Shown piece by piece: positions 9,663 to 19,040 of a DNA stretch of 64,000 nucleotides (within the stretch, counting starts at the first letter, position 1; every line of letters starts with the position of its first letter). The notes beneath the pieces were generated by a model. The model made no database searches. It saw only the letters and a program-made list of their open reading frames with translations, and was not told the origin of the DNA. The DNA lies in assembly GCF_003290085.1 (NCBI RefSeq), contig NZ_QMKJ01000001.1, forward strand, positions 744,001 through 808,000, given 5' to 3'. The stretch comes from Aliidiomarina sp. B3213 (GTDB lineage Bacteria; Pseudomonadota; Gammaproteobacteria; Enterobacterales; Alteromonadaceae). The position numbers and the translations under genes were made by a program.

Positions 9663-10405
9663 GACTCCTGGAGTGCGCTAAGCTGTATCGACTTCAGAGA
9701 CAGCTTAGCTTGCTCCTTCCCTTCCTTGATTTGTTGCATCTGCACCAGAGAGTAATTCAACAACGGCGAAAACCAAAAGTAAGTTTCTCTTCGCTGAGAG
9801 TTACGCACTCGAGCAACTTTTAACGTGTCTAGCGTTCCATAAGGCACACTAACCGTTTCATCTCCCATAACTTCAAAGCGGTACGTTTCTCTTTCTCCAT
9901 GCTCGTTGAGTACGTCAAACTCGAATTCAGACTGGCCATTCGCCAAGCCGAGCTGTAATTGATGGAGCACAGAGTTGGCATCTAGAATATTTTGCTCATT
10001 CGAATGTTCTGCGAAGTCATAAGTAAGTTGATCGTCACTCCCTGTTCCTGTGCGCTCATATTCATACACTAGAGGGTGAATTTGACCTTGCACGAACTCA
10101 AACTCTGTAATTTGTACACGTCGATCAGACAAAAACAAAAAGGAAACTTCTGTTTCCGTGTAGTAGCGATATTGACTGTTTTCCAATAATTCTAAACGAC
10201 GGATGGCCTCACCATGAGAACGTCCCCGGCGAGTCACTTCGTAATGAGCAACATAAGGCTGATTCACTTCCGCAGTAACAGACTCATCTGCCACTAGAGG
10301 TGGTGACAGCGCAAACATCATAAGGCCCAGGGCGAAAGCCTGCGCAGGGAGTAACATCACCCTAGCGGCAATTTTTCGTACGGAATTCAGAATTAGTGTA
10401 CCCAC
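9659..10405 (-). CDS. DUF3108 domain protein, exported
   Basis: This 248-residue protein belongs to the DUF3108 family, whose role is not established. A long basic N-terminus (RKIAAR) leads into a hydrophobic stretch ending near PPLVA-DES, which reads as a signal peptide with periplasmic location. The mature part is beta-rich, with the family pattern PYVAHYEVTRRGRSHGEA...RYYTETEVSFLFLSDRR and a C-terminal DTLKVARVRNSQRRETYFWFSPLLNY. The start is a GTG; an ATG at 10357 (MLLPAQ) is an alternative. In other genera a DUF3108 gene often follows purN, which fits here. Confidence 0.85.
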   Translation of the reverse strand: MGTLILNSVRKIAARVMLLPAQAFALGLMMFALSPPLVADESVTAEVNQPYVAHYEVTRRGRSHGEAIRRLELLENSQYRYYTETEVSFLFLSDRRVQITEFEFVQGQIHPLVYEYERTGTGSDDQLTYDFAEHSNEQNILDANSVLHQLQLGLANGQSEFEFDVLNEHGERETYRFEVMGDETVSVPYGTLDTLKVARVRNSQRRETYFWFSPLLNYSLVQMQQIKEGKEQAKLSLKSIQLSALQES

Positions 10406-10520
10406 AGACTACTTTTCTCCAGCTACTACATCGGACACAAAGTGAACTTTCTCATAAGCTCGAATGTATTGATAGACATATCTTTTAGTGTTTAGTTCAT
10501 CGATTTTGAACTTGCAAAAC

Positions 10521-10539
10521 AGGTAGATTTGATCTACCT
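10521..10539 (+). promoter_or_regulatory. Perfect 8-bp inverted repeat upstream of fadE
   Basis: AGGTAGAT-TTG-ATCTACCT forms a perfect 19-base dyad 8 bases before the FadR-like site. It may be a second operator or an RNA hairpin. No regulator is recognised. Confidence 0.45.
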
Positions 10540-10546
10540 TGAAGGC

Positions 10547-10563
10547 AACTGGTCAGACCTCGA
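10547..10563 (+). promoter_or_regulatory. FadR-like operator of fadE
   Basis: AACTGGTCAGACCTCGA contains the dyad GGTC-A-GACC and matches the known FadR consensus (ANCTGGTCNGACCNNNT type). It lies 17 bases before the fadE ATG, between the dyad at 10521-10539 and the Shine-Dalgarno. It is expected to repress fadE until long-chain acyl-CoA releases FadR. No fadR gene is in the window. Confidence 0.7.
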
Positions 10564-10579
10564 ATTCAGGAGTATAACA

Positions 10580-13015
10580 ATGAGTGTCCTAATCTGGTGT
10601 TTAGCTACATTAATCGTGCTAGGCGCACTAACCTACCATCGTGTGTCATTGCTAACCTTCACAGCAGGTACTGCTGTCATGTTAGCTATTGGTACAACAT
10701 TAGATATTTTCCTATGGGTTCCTTGGGTAATTGCAGGCGTGCTTCTATTGCCTCTACTCATCACCCCTATTCGTCGCGCTTTATTTACGGGCGGCATTCT
10801 TAAGGTATATCGCAAAATCATGCCTGAGATGTCACAAACCGAACGCGACGCTATCGAAGCAGGTACTGTTTGGTGGGACGGCGAAATTTTCCGTGGCAAG
10901 CCAGACTGGAAGAAGCTACATACCTTCCCTGCTCCTCGCTTATCTAAAGAAGAACAAGAGTTCTTAGACGGTCCGTGTGAAGAAGTTTGTAAAATGATGG
11001 ACGACTGGGAGTCGACCCATGAACTTGCAGATATGTCGCCAGAAGTATGGCAGTTCCTTCGCGACAACAAATTCTTTGCGATGATCATCAAGAAAGAATT
11101 TGGTGGATTAGAGTTTTCTGCTTACGCGCAATCTCGCGTATTGCAAAAGCTTGCTGGCCATTCAACTATTTTGGCAAGTACTGTAGGTGTACCGAACTCT
11201 TTAGGTCCGGGCGAATTACTTCAACACTACGGTACTGAAGAGCAGAAACAACACTACCTTCCACGCTTGGCAACGGGTGAAGAAATTCCTTGTTTCGCCC
11301 TTACCAGCCCAGAAGCAGGTTCAGACGCAGGTGCTATCCCAGACACTGGCGTAATTTGCAAAGGTGAATGGGAAGGTAAAGAAATCGTAGGTATCAAGCT
11401 TAACTTCAATAAGCGTTACATTACCCTTGCACCTATTGCTACTGTTGTAGGCTTAGCATTTAAACTGTACGACCCAGAAAACCTAATCGGCGATACTGAA
11501 GACTTGGGTATTACTGCTGCATTGCTTCCTCGCGACACGAAAGGTATGGAAATTGGCCGCCGCCACTTCCCATTAAATGTACCTTTCCATAACGGTCCTA
11601 TTCGCGGCAAAGACGTTTTTATCCCACTCGATTACATTATTGGTGGTAAAGACATGGCCGGTAAAGGCTGGAGAATGCTAGTAGAGTGCTTGTCAGTTGG
11701 TCGTGCTATTACACTACCTTCGAACAGCGCTGGTGGTGCCAAATCAATCGCGCTTGTTACCGGTGCATACTCGCGCATTCGTCGCCAATTCAAACTTCCA
11801 ATCGGAAAAATGGAAGGTGTTGAAGAAGCGATGGCACGTATTGGTGGTAATGCTTACCTAATGGACTCTGTAACCAAGATGTCTACGGGTGGTATCGACC
11901 TAGGAGAGAAACCTTCAGTTATCTCTGCTATCGCAAAATACCACATGACCGAGAAACTTCGTGAAGTGATGAACGACGCGATGGACATTCACGGCGGTAA
12001 AGGTATTTGCTTGGGCCCAAACAACTATCTTGGACGCGGTTACCAAGGCACACCAATCGCTATTACGGTTGAAGGCGCAAACATCCTTACTCGTAACATG
12101 ATGATTTACGGTCAAGGCGCTATTCGCTGCCATCCTTATGTACTTGAGGAAATGGAAGCAGCAGCCGTGAAAGGTCCTGAAGGATTACGTCGTTTCGACA
12201 AGGCGCTATTTGGCCATATCGGGTTCGTAATGAGTAACTTCGTGCGTTCACTATGGTTAGGTTTAGGTGGTTACCATTTCAGCCACGCACCTGCGAAAGA
12301 CTCAACAGCGAAATACTACAAACAAATGACACGCTTTAGCAGCAACCTAGCATTAATGTCAGACGTTGCTATGGGCGTACTTGGCGGTGAACTGAAACGT
12401 AAAGAACGTATTTCTGCACGTCTAGGTGACATGCTAAGTTACTTGTACATTGGTTCGGCGGTATTGAAGCGCTTTGAAGACGATGGTCGTCCAAAAGAAG
12501 ACCTTCCATTCGTACACTGGGCGATGCAAGACTCAATGAACAAGCTACAAGAAAGCCAGCGTGCTCTGTACAACAACTTTGGTGTTGTAGGTAGCTTCTT
12601 ACGTTTAGTTACTTATCCGTTCGGTCGCTTTGTAAAAGCTCCGTCAGACGTAATTGAACACAAGATTTCAAGAATCTTAATGGAGCCAAATGACGTTCGC
12701 TCTCGTTTAGGTGAAGGCCAATGCTTGTCTGAAGACGCACCATTTGGTTACCTTGAAACCGTGCTTAAAGACATTATTGCAGCTGAACCTCTTCATGCAA
12801 AAGTAGAGAAAGCTGCAGGCAAACGCTTGTCTTTCACTCGCTTGGAAGAAGTAGCAGCGCAAGGTAAAGAACTAGGCGTACTGAACGACGAAGAAGTTGC
12901 ATTGCTTCAACGTGCTGAACAAGGCCGCTTGAGAGTGATCAACGTTGATGACTTCGACCACGACTACTTGCTTGCAGGAAAGTCTGGTGAAAGTGAAGCC
13001 AAAGACGCAGCTTAA
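10580..13015 (+). CDS. fadE: Acyl-CoA dehydrogenase FadE
   Basis: FadE is the FAD-dependent first enzyme of fatty-acid beta-oxidation and passes electrons to ETF. The ATG at 10580 has CAGGAG 6 bases upstream and gives 811 residues (E. coli 814); the frame upstream to 10529 covers the operator. Two N-terminal hydrophobic segments ([19 protein letters not shown] and [16 protein letters not shown]) anchor it at the inner membrane. The FAD and substrate parts are visible in [30 protein letters not shown] and [15 protein letters not shown]. The C-terminal FadE-specific domain is full length. A strong terminator follows. Confidence 0.97.
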   Translation: MSVLIWCLATLIVLGALTYHRVSLLTFTAGTAVMLAIGTTLDIFLWVPWVIAGVLLLPLLITPIRRALFTGGILKVYRKIMPEMSQTERDAIEAGTVWWDGEIFRGKPDWKKLHTFPAPRLSKEEQEFLDGPCEEVCKMMDDWESTHELADMSPEVWQFLRDNKFFAMIIKKEFGGLEFSAYAQSRVLQKLAGHSTILASTVGVPNSLGPGELLQHYGTEEQKQHYLPRLATGEEIPCFALTSPEAGSDAGAIPDTGVICKGEWEGKEIVGIKLNFNKRYITLAPIATVVGLAFKLYDPENLIGDTEDLGITAALLPRDTKGMEIGRRHFPLNVPFHNGPIRGKDVFIPLDYIIGGKDMAGKGWRMLVECLSVGRAITLPSNSAGGAKSIALVTGAYSRIRRQFKLPIGKMEGVEEAMARIGGNAYLMDSVTKMSTGGIDLGEKPSVISAIAKYHMTEKLREVMNDAMDIHGGKGICLGPNNYLGRGYQGTPIAITVEGANILTRNMMIYGQGAIRCHPYVLEEMEAAAVKGPEGLRRFDKALFGHIGFVMSNFVRSLWLGLGGYHFSHAPAKDSTAKYYKQMTRFSSNLALMSDVAMGVLGGELKRKERISARLGDMLSYLYIGSAVLKRFEDDGRPKEDLPFVHWAMQDSMNKLQESQRALYNNFGVVGSFLRLVTYPFGRFVKAPSDVIEHKISRILMEPNDVRSRLGEGQCLSEDAPFGYLETVLKDIIAAEPLHAKVEKAAGKRLSFTRLEEVAAQGKELGVLNDEEVALLQRAEQGRLRVINVDDFDHDYLLAGKSGESEAKDAA

Positions 13016-13035
13016 TTAAGCTCAATATATACGTA

Positions 13036-13069
13036 CAAAAAACCCAGCTTCGGCTGGGTTTTTTATTTT
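13036..13069 (+). terminator. Intrinsic terminator after fadE
   Basis: A CCCAGC/GCTGGG stem capped by a TTCG tetraloop sits between an A-run and a T-run, so it also serves the convergent thioesterase gene that ends at 13090. Confidence 0.93.
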
Positions 13070-13089
13070 CATTCAACAAGCTAAGTAAG

Positions 13090-13632
13090 CTATTTTTTCT
13101 TATAACTCGCAGACAAAGTATTCAAGCTGTCTTCCCACTTCTGTACCCACTCAGGTAACTCCGGAGAGGTTAAACTATGGTTTCCTGTTGCAGCAAGTAA
13201 GTCTACGGGCTTCATACCACCCTTTTCTTTACTCCAAAACATTCCCCGCACAACCACGATAGCCGCTGGCCTGTTTTGCTTATCTAGAATAGTATGTTGA
13301 ATGTACGCCCACTTTTCGCTCCAACCCAATAGCTCGGTTTCTACATAAAACCGGTCAAACGCTTTCAGCTGGCGAATAAAGCGTGCAGTTACGTCGCCAA
13401 TAACCGGCATACACTTTTCTTTTCTTGCAGCTTGAAAGCAACCGGTTCGAATAAACCAGTCCATTCGCCCTAAGTCTGCAAAAGTAAGGTAGCGACCATT
13501 GTTGACGTGGAAATTTAAATCAAGATCATGAGGCATGACACGTGAGCGCACTCGAAGTTTTTCGAGAGGCTCACATTTTCCAACCCGTGATCGCTTGATT
13601 AAAATCCAAACTAAGCGACCCAGTAAACTCAT
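13090..13632 (-). CDS. Hotdog-fold thioesterase (4HBT/THEM6-like)
   Basis: This 180-residue protein probably hydrolyses acyl-CoA thioesters. The hotdog core is recognisable from PHDLDLNFHVNNGRYLTFADLGRMD, where Asp and His of DLNFHVNNG are the family's conserved positions. It continues through FIRQLKAFDRFYVETEL and AAIVVVRGMFWSKE. The basic, hydrophobic N-terminus (LGRLVWILIKRSR) may touch the membrane. Its start overlaps the oxygenase stop by one base (TAATG), so the two are translated together. Placement opposite fadE hints at lipid metabolism. The natural substrate is not evident. Confidence 0.82.
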   Translation of the reverse strand: MSLLGRLVWILIKRSRVGKCEPLEKLRVRSRVMPHDLDLNFHVNNGRYLTFADLGRMDWFIRTGCFQAARKEKCMPVIGDVTARFIRQLKAFDRFYVETELLGWSEKWAYIQHTILDKQNRPAAIVVVRGMFWSKEKGGMKPVDLLAATGNHSLTSPELPEWVQKWEDSLNTLSASYKKK

Positions 13633-14561
13633 TACTTAAGTAAACCGATTTCGCGCAAACGTTCGTTCAAGTAATCGTCCGCAGTAATCGCTTCTTCTTT
13701 TTTAGGGTTTTCTTCACTCACACAGCTGTCCAACGCGTCAATCACAACGTCAGAATTAAAGTGTAGGAAAAACGGAATGCTATAACGCGATGATTTGTTA
13801 TGAGGTGCAGGCGGGTTAACCACTCTGTGCGTAGTCGAAGGCAATACACCATTAGTTAAACGTTGTAGCATATCGCCCACGTTACAAATAATAGCGCCCT
13901 CTAAAATGGTCACTGGAATCCAAGCGCCTGACTTCGACAATACTTCTAAGCCTGGCTCGCGAGAACCCACTAACAAGGTGATCACGTTAATGTCTTCGTG
14001 CGCAGCTGCGCGAACAGACGGTGTGCCTTCCTCAACAATCGGTGGGTAGTGTAATGGGCGTAGAATTGAGTTACCCAAGTTTACACGCTGTTTAAAGTAG
14101 TCACGCGGCTGCTTTAAATAAACAGCAATACCTTCCAGAACACGATTACCCAAAGCGTCTAGCTCTTGGTATAGCTCCAACATTCTCTCTTTAAATTGAG
14201 GTAGCTCTTTTGGCCAAATGTTAGGAAGTAACTGTTCGTGTGGCGCTTCACCTTCAATCTCTCTTCCCACATGCCAGAACTCTTTTAGGTCAACGTGCTC
14301 AGAGTCTTTCGCAATCTCTGTTCCAAACGGCGTATAGCCACGCGCACCGCCTTGTGGGGACTTATATTGCATTTTCACGTCTTCAGGTAAATCGAACAAC
14401 TCACGCGTTGTGTCTAAAGCACCGTGAATTTTTTCGGCAGCAATACCATGACTAGTTAAAGCCACGAATCCATTTTCTTCGTAACCTTCACCAAGTTCAC
14501 GTACAAATCTGTCAAAATCTTGGTCGTATAAACCAACATTTACATGAGGAATAGAGCTCAT
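13632..14561 (-). CDS. Isopenicillin N synthase-like 2-oxoglutarate/Fe(II) dioxygenase
   Basis: This 309-residue cytosolic non-haem iron oxygenase carries the N-terminal DIOX_N segment (ENGFVALTSHGI) and the jelly-roll core. Iron ligands are His188 and Asp190 (AAHEDINVITLL) and His245 (STTHRVVNP). Arg259 and Ser261 (SRYSIPFF) form the 2-oxoglutarate RxS site. The substrate is unknown; the family includes many uncharacterised bacterial members as well as antibiotic and ethylene enzymes, and no biosynthetic cluster is present here. It is upstream of and coupled to the thioesterase gene. Confidence 0.86.
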   Translation of the reverse strand: MSSIPHVNVGLYDQDFDRFVRELGEGYEENGFVALTSHGIAAEKIHGALDTTRELFDLPEDVKMQYKSPQGGARGYTPFGTEIAKDSEHVDLKEFWHVGREIEGEAPHEQLLPNIWPKELPQFKERMLELYQELDALGNRVLEGIAVYLKQPRDYFKQRVNLGNSILRPLHYPPIVEEGTPSVRAAAHEDINVITLLVGSREPGLEVLSKSGAWIPVTILEGAIICNVGDMLQRLTNGVLPSTTHRVVNPPAPHNKSSRYSIPFFLHFNSDVVIDALDSCVSEENPKKEEAITADDYLNERLREIGLLK

Positions 14562-14757
14562 TGTTTTGCCTTTATTAACTTCAAAAATAACCTTGTGATC
14601 CTATAACTACTGTAGGTTTTATACAAGTTAAACAGCCCAATACGAAAGGAATGAAGCAGCGTTTTTGCTAAAGAATTTTAAATACCCTTTCATCCTCAAA
14701 AAAGTGCACATACAATCAATGAAATAATGAAAAAAGCCAAAGATTAAGGAAGGCAAT

Positions 14758-15207
14758 ATGAAACAGCTTGTTATGAAACAAATGGTAAAACAAACCATCA
14801 ACCTAGCTACCCTGCTTGGCGCAACTCTCGCTTTAACCGCTTGTGCAATAAGCTCCCAAGAAGGGCCATCCAATATGGGTAAACCAGGTGTTGTCACTCA
14901 GGACAACCAAGAAAACCTGATGAGCGCCATACTAAACGAAATTGGTGCGGCCAAAGCAAGCGAGTTAAGTCAATGTAAGGTACTTCCTGTCGGACAACGT
15001 CCATGCGGTGGACCAGCGCGATATTTAGCTTACTCAACGATAACGAGTGACCAAGCAACTTTAGAAATGCTGGCACAACGCTACAACGCGCTATCGGCTG
15101 AACTTAATGAGCAAGAAGGCCTAATGTCTACTTGCGAAGTAATGCCCGAACCAACGGTACAATTAGTGAATGGTCAATGCACCATCTCCCAAAGCGCCAG
15201 CCAATAA
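14758..15207 (+). CDS. Small lipoprotein of unknown function
   Basis: I do not recognise a family. The 149-residue product has a lipoprotein signal ending in LTAC (Cys29), so it should be anchored to the outer or inner membrane on the periplasmic side. The mature part has four further cysteines (in SQCKVL, RPCGGP, STCEVM and NGQCTI), compatible with two disulfides, and a short helical middle (EMLAQRYNALSAELNEQEG). GGAAGG lies 4 bases before the ATG. The downstream oxygenase ATG is one base past its stop, so the two are probably one transcript. Confidence 0.7.
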   Translation: MKQLVMKQMVKQTINLATLLGATLALTACAISSQEGPSNMGKPGVVTQDNQENLMSAILNEIGAAKASELSQCKVLPVGQRPCGGPARYLAYSTITSDQATLEMLAQRYNALSAELNEQEGLMSTCEVMPEPTVQLVNGQCTISQSASQ

Positions 15208-15208
15208 C

Positions 15209-15904
15209 ATGCAAGATTTTATAGAAGTTATAGATAATGCCTTACCGGCTGATTTTTGCGATCAATTCATTCAAACCTTTGACCAGTCCCCTCATTTAGT
15301 TGAGGGGAGAACTGGCGCAGGAGTAGAGCAAGATAAAAAGGTAAGTCATGACTTGTACCTAGATCAGCATCAGGAGTACCAAGCGGCGCTGCAACATATT
15401 CGAGCGACGACTGCGCAACATGTATTGTCGTACTTTAAGAAATACCATTTCGGCCTTATTGCGCCAGTAGCCTTAAAGGTTAAAGACCCCGGGTCAGGTA
15501 AAGTCGTGAACCTAACGCACGAAAACTTCCATGACGTTGCGAAAGGACAGGAAGAGTCGTACATGAAGCTTCTCTATAGACTGGGGAGCATTCAAGCACA
15601 GAGGTATCGTGCAGGTATAGGTAACTACAACTACTGGCATTGCGAGGTTTACCCGCAACCCCAAAGCGTTGAAGCTTTACACCGCACATTGCTGTTTATG
15701 TACTACTTGAATGATGTAGAAGACGGTGGAACAACAGACTTCTACTATCAGGATAGGCAGATAAAGCCCAAGAAGGGCCGGATGGTTATTGCTCCAGCCT
15801 ATTTCACTCACACCCATAGAGGCACTACACCAAAAAGTAATGACAAATATATATTAACTAGCTGGGTGCTTATGAACACTGGGAGTACGCTGTATAAGCG
15901 CTAG
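15209..15904 (+). CDS. 2OG-Fe(II) oxygenase, prolyl-4-hydroxylase type
   Basis: I place the start at the ATG at 15209 (MQDFIEVIDNALP), since the frame upstream to 15170 overlaps the lipoprotein gene. This gives 231 residues. The P4Hc-like core shows iron ligands His144 and Glu146 (NYWHCEVYPQ) and a distal His in THTHRG (201-203), with a basic residue (Arg204 or Lys209) for 2-oxoglutarate. Glu instead of the commoner Asp in H-x-D also occurs in marine relatives I recall, so the enzyme may be active. The last 51 bases overlap the rhombosortase gene on the other strand. Confidence 0.8.
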   Translation: MQDFIEVIDNALPADFCDQFIQTFDQSPHLVEGRTGAGVEQDKKVSHDLYLDQHQEYQAALQHIRATTAQHVLSYFKKYHFGLIAPVALKVKDPGSGKVVNLTHENFHDVAKGQEESYMKLLYRLGSIQAQRYRAGIGNYNYWHCEVYPQPQSVEALHRTLLFMYYLNDVEDGGTTDFYYQDRQIKPKKGRMVIAPAYFTHTHRGTTPKSNDKYILTSWVLMNTGSTLYKR

Positions 15905-16453
15905 CGCTATACCGCTTAACACGCCAAAGAAGTGTGTCGGCGTCGCTAAAACATCTGCATTTGTGGAGCCTAAACTCATAGGCCCAACGAAGTAGTCGAA
16001 CGAAACCTTACCCAAAATAATGGCGAGTAATAACCAAGCCAAATACCGTTTGGCGCGAATATCACGGACAGCCCCCCAAGCAAACATTCCGTATAACGCG
16101 CCAGAGAAACCTACGTATTGGGTAATACTATCTGCAAACAAATATGTTCCCAGCATGCAGCCGATTGTAGTGACAGCGAGTAAGAGCAGGTACCTTCGCG
16201 TCGGCGCATGTTCGGCGAACAAAAACCAAATCATCGCAATCCCCGCAATATTGAAAGCAAGATGAGAGAACCGCCAGTGCATCCATTGGCCGGTAATGAT
16301 TCGCCACCATTCCCCTGCCTCGATGTCTGAACGCACAAATACAAAATGTAGCTTCCAACTGTCGGGCAACCAAAACAGCAACAGTAATAGAACTGCCACC
16401 ATAACAGGTGGCAGAACGTATTGGGGTTGTATAGGTAAACTCACTCTAAGCAA
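15854..16453 (-). CDS. rrtA: Rhombosortase (rhomboid-type intramembrane protease)
   Basis: This 199-residue, multi-helix protein belongs to the rhomboid superfamily. The catalytic pair is Ser117 (YVGFSGALYG) and His174 (TPTHFFGVLSG). The conserved His64 in WRFSHLAFNIAG sits in the second helix. Length and motif spelling match rhombosortases, which cleave GlyGly-CTERM tails of exported proteins in Vibrio, Shewanella and relatives. No GlyGly-CTERM substrate is encoded in this window. It starts 8 bases after the S9 peptidase stop (same operon), and its 3' end overlaps the oxygenase gene by 51 bases. Confidence 0.8.
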   Translation of the reverse strand: MLRVSLPIQPQYVLPPVMVAVLLLLLFWLPDSWKLHFVFVRSDIEAGEWWRIITGQWMHWRFSHLAFNIAGIAMIWFLFAEHAPTRRYLLLLAVTTIGCMLGTYLFADSITQYVGFSGALYGMFAWGAVRDIRAKRYLAWLLLAIILGKVSFDYFVGPMSLGSTNADVLATPTHFFGVLSGIALALIQRTPSVHKHPAS

Positions 16454-16461
16454 GAGATCGG

Positions 16462-18900
16462 TTACTCGGCTTCAGGGTACAAGTAATCCCACCACTGCGG
16501 CTCGTCTTTCAAATGTTTATCGAAAAACGCCATATAGGTATCCCACCAACGGAAGCGTTCATCGCGATAAATAATATGATGGTCAGCCCCTAGGAACTCT
16601 ACGAGTTCAACCTCTTTGTCGAGCAACTTCAATGCCGTATACATATTGTGACTTTCCCCTGGAGGAACATTTGTGTCAGCATCTCCGTGAATTAACAGCA
16701 TTGGGGCGGTAACTTGATCAGCATGATAGATAGGGCTTCTTTGCGTGTACAGCTCCTCGTTATTCCACGGGAATGAACCTTTGCTTGCCTCGCCAGAATA
16801 GAGGAACCCCCACCAGCCTTGGCCCCAGTACGACGTAATATTACTAATACCAGCATGCGACATAGAAGCACTGTAAATATCTGTCATGGTAGCTAATAAC
16901 ATGGTCATAAAGCCGCCATAAGAAGCACCTAAATGGCCTACTCTTTCTGGATCTACAAAGCTGTGAGCTTCAAGAAAGCGCTCCGTACCGTAAATAATTT
17001 CATTAGCGGTATATTCCCCCCAAGCATTCACGTGCCGAGCCGAGAACTCTTGACCAAAACCTGTTGCGCCACTAGGTTGCAACACATAAACCACATATCC
17101 CTGAGCGGCCCATTGATTAAACGGGTAGCGGCCAGTGAATGCTCTTTGTACAGGCGAAGTTCCACCATAGTAATAGACTAAAGCAGGATATTGAGCCGAG
17201 GGATCGAACTCTGGCGGTAAATAAATACGACCGTGAATGGTATCGCCACGTTCATTTTCGAAGTTCCACTCACGAATATCATGAATGTTTACCTGCGCAT
17301 AATGCGTATCAGCACTGTCCCACAGAATTTCAGGATTTGAACCATTAACACCTACAACGCCCATGCGGCTGGGTTGTGTCGCATCAGTACCCGCAAAATA
17401 GATACGCTCTTTATTGTTTGCTGACAAAGCGTAAGTGCTTACCACATCCATATTTGTCGCTAATTTCTCAAACTGGCGCTGTTCTGTGTCAAACACATAC
17501 AACTGAGAAGTGTCCTTGTCTGTTACGTCGAGCAATAAATGGTTGTCACTTAACTTTTCAATGCTACCGATAGCCGGATCGAACTCAAGGCTCAAGGGCT
17601 CAACACTGCTTCCATTTAAGCGGTATAACTGACCGTCATAATTGTTTGCCAGCATACCCTCAGGCAAGTTTCTTCCTGCTCCGTTACCAAACTCAGGTCC
17701 CGCAACAACATAAATGTCGTCACCCATGTACATCGCTTGGTTAAAAGTACGATATTGGCCTATTTGAGTTTCTTCACCCGTAGCTAACGCCAATTCATAA
17801 AGTTCAACTAAATAGTGAGCGGGCTCTCGGTAATCGACAACACTTCTGCTAACCAAAATACGGTCGCCGCTGCCATGCACAGACTCTAAGCTTGTACTTA
17901 CTGAGGAGTCCGACACTTGCGATATAAGTTTTGTTTGGGTGTTTAATAGGTAAATCTGGCTATTGTCGCGGAAATAAGACCAACGATCTTCAAGAGCTCG
18001 GTAACGTTTGACCATATCACCGTCTTGCTCTCCAGCTTTACGCCAACTAAAGAGCAACTGGTCGTTACCCAACCAATGAAGTCCGCCAATACTTTCCAAT
18101 GAAGAAGTTAAGCTACGCAAGTTCATGCTTTGAATGTCAAGAAGATGAACTACACCGCCATCGATGAAAGCCAAAGTGTTCTGATCTGGGTGCCATGCAA
18201 AACTATGAGCGCTGGCTTGATTCCAACGATAAACAGTACGATTTGTTGTCGTGTCTACAATCTCAAGTTCGTTTTGGGCATTATTTCCCGTTTCATGTCC
18301 GAAGCTCTGCTTTCTCCAGACTAGATATTTTCCGTCTGCGGATGCAGCAAATACGGTTGCCGTCGGGGCGTCAAAAGAGTGGGTTTGTCCTAATCGAACT
18401 TCCGTTTGATAGCTAGTGTCAATAACATCATGGTCTGCCTTACCTTGCCAATCCATATCAACGCTAGACCATTGCTCAATACCCTCAGCCAACACAGTCA
18501 ATAAATGGTCACCGGTTGGCAAAGCTAGGTCTACCGTTCCGTTCTGACTCGTTAAACGTTCGCCATTCAAATAGAAGCTCACGTTTTCAGCTCCTTCAAC
18601 TTCAAGAGCCCCTTGAGTAAACCTTTGAGTGCCTACTGGAAGCTGTAATACAGCAACGGACGGAGTAGCACCCGAAATCCCTGAAAGCTCTTGACCTTGT
18701 GCCAATAAGCCAAAGTATTGCGAGGCAATACTGTCACGAAGCGCTTGAGTATGTTCACTTTCCCCCAAAGAGATGTAGCGAGGAGCATCTACTGCACTAA
18801 CTCGGATATCTTCACGCTCTATCGCGTGCAAAGGAACAGTCAGCAAGCCACCACATAAAATAGTGCTCACTAAAACAGATAACTTCATTGTTGTTTTCAT
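16462..18900 (-). CDS. S9 family serine peptidase (prolyl oligopeptidase/DPP IV type), exported
   Basis: This 812-residue peptidase probably cleaves short peptides in the periplasm. A signal peptide (KLSVLVSTILCGGLLTVPLHA) is followed by an N-terminal region and a beta-propeller (TATVFAASADGKYLVWRKQ and similar blades). The C-terminal alpha/beta hydrolase has Ser660 (HLGASYGGFMT), Asp742 (HGDADTNVPP) and His774 or His775 (GADHHIIYRDER). It is full length. The C-terminus (DYLYPEAE) is not a GlyGly-CTERM tail, so it is not a substrate of the rhombosortase encoded just downstream. The gene is divergent from the barrel protein gene. Confidence 0.92.
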   Translation of the reverse strand: MKTTMKLSVLVSTILCGGLLTVPLHAIEREDIRVSAVDAPRYISLGESEHTQALRDSIASQYFGLLAQGQELSGISGATPSVAVLQLPVGTQRFTQGALEVEGAENVSFYLNGERLTSQNGTVDLALPTGDHLLTVLAEGIEQWSSVDMDWQGKADHDVIDTSYQTEVRLGQTHSFDAPTATVFAASADGKYLVWRKQSFGHETGNNAQNELEIVDTTTNRTVYRWNQASAHSFAWHPDQNTLAFIDGGVVHLLDIQSMNLRSLTSSLESIGGLHWLGNDQLLFSWRKAGEQDGDMVKRYRALEDRWSYFRDNSQIYLLNTQTKLISQVSDSSVSTSLESVHGSGDRILVSRSVVDYREPAHYLVELYELALATGEETQIGQYRTFNQAMYMGDDIYVVAGPEFGNGAGRNLPEGMLANNYDGQLYRLNGSSVEPLSLEFDPAIGSIEKLSDNHLLLDVTDKDTSQLYVFDTEQRQFEKLATNMDVVSTYALSANNKERIYFAGTDATQPSRMGVVGVNGSNPEILWDSADTHYAQVNIHDIREWNFENERGDTIHGRIYLPPEFDPSAQYPALVYYYGGTSPVQRAFTGRYPFNQWAAQGYVVYVLQPSGATGFGQEFSARHVNAWGEYTANEIIYGTERFLEAHSFVDPERVGHLGASYGGFMTMLLATMTDIYSASMSHAGISNITSYWGQGWWGFLYSGEASKGSFPWNNEELYTQRSPIYHADQVTAPMLLIHGDADTNVPPGESHNMYTALKLLDKEVELVEFLGADHHIIYRDERFRWWDTYMAFFDKHLKDEPQWWDYLYPEAE

Positions 18901-18997
18901 AGTTTTACCAACCTTATCGATTTTGTAAAAATGCTAACACAAAGCAACAATTTGAAACGCAAAAATTCGGCAAACTGGACTTTTTTGACGATTGGGA

Positions 18998-19007
18998 ATG
19001 GTATACT
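18998..19007 (+). promoter_or_regulatory. Extended -10 promoter of the barrel protein gene
   Basis: TGG-TATACT (hexamer 19002-19007) is a strong extended -10 element 34 bases before the ATG. No good -35 is found at 16-18 bases; a TTGACG at 18985-18990 is too close (11 bases). Confidence 0.5.
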
Positions 19008-19040
19008 CGGCCACGACAAATAGAAAAGGGAGTGTTATTC

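Noticed and set aside
9572-9823. Plus-strand ORF across the purN/DUF3108 junction
   Set aside because: It overlaps two well-supported genes in other frames and has an arginine-rich, low-information product.
15209-15904. His-x-Glu in the oxygenase as evidence of a dead enzyme
   Set aside because: Glu can replace Asp as an iron ligand, and I recall the same spelling in marine relatives, so inactivity is not supported.
18985-19007. TTGACG and TATACT as a -35/-10 pair before the barrel gene
   Set aside because: The spacer is only 11 bases; the extended -10 alone is kept.
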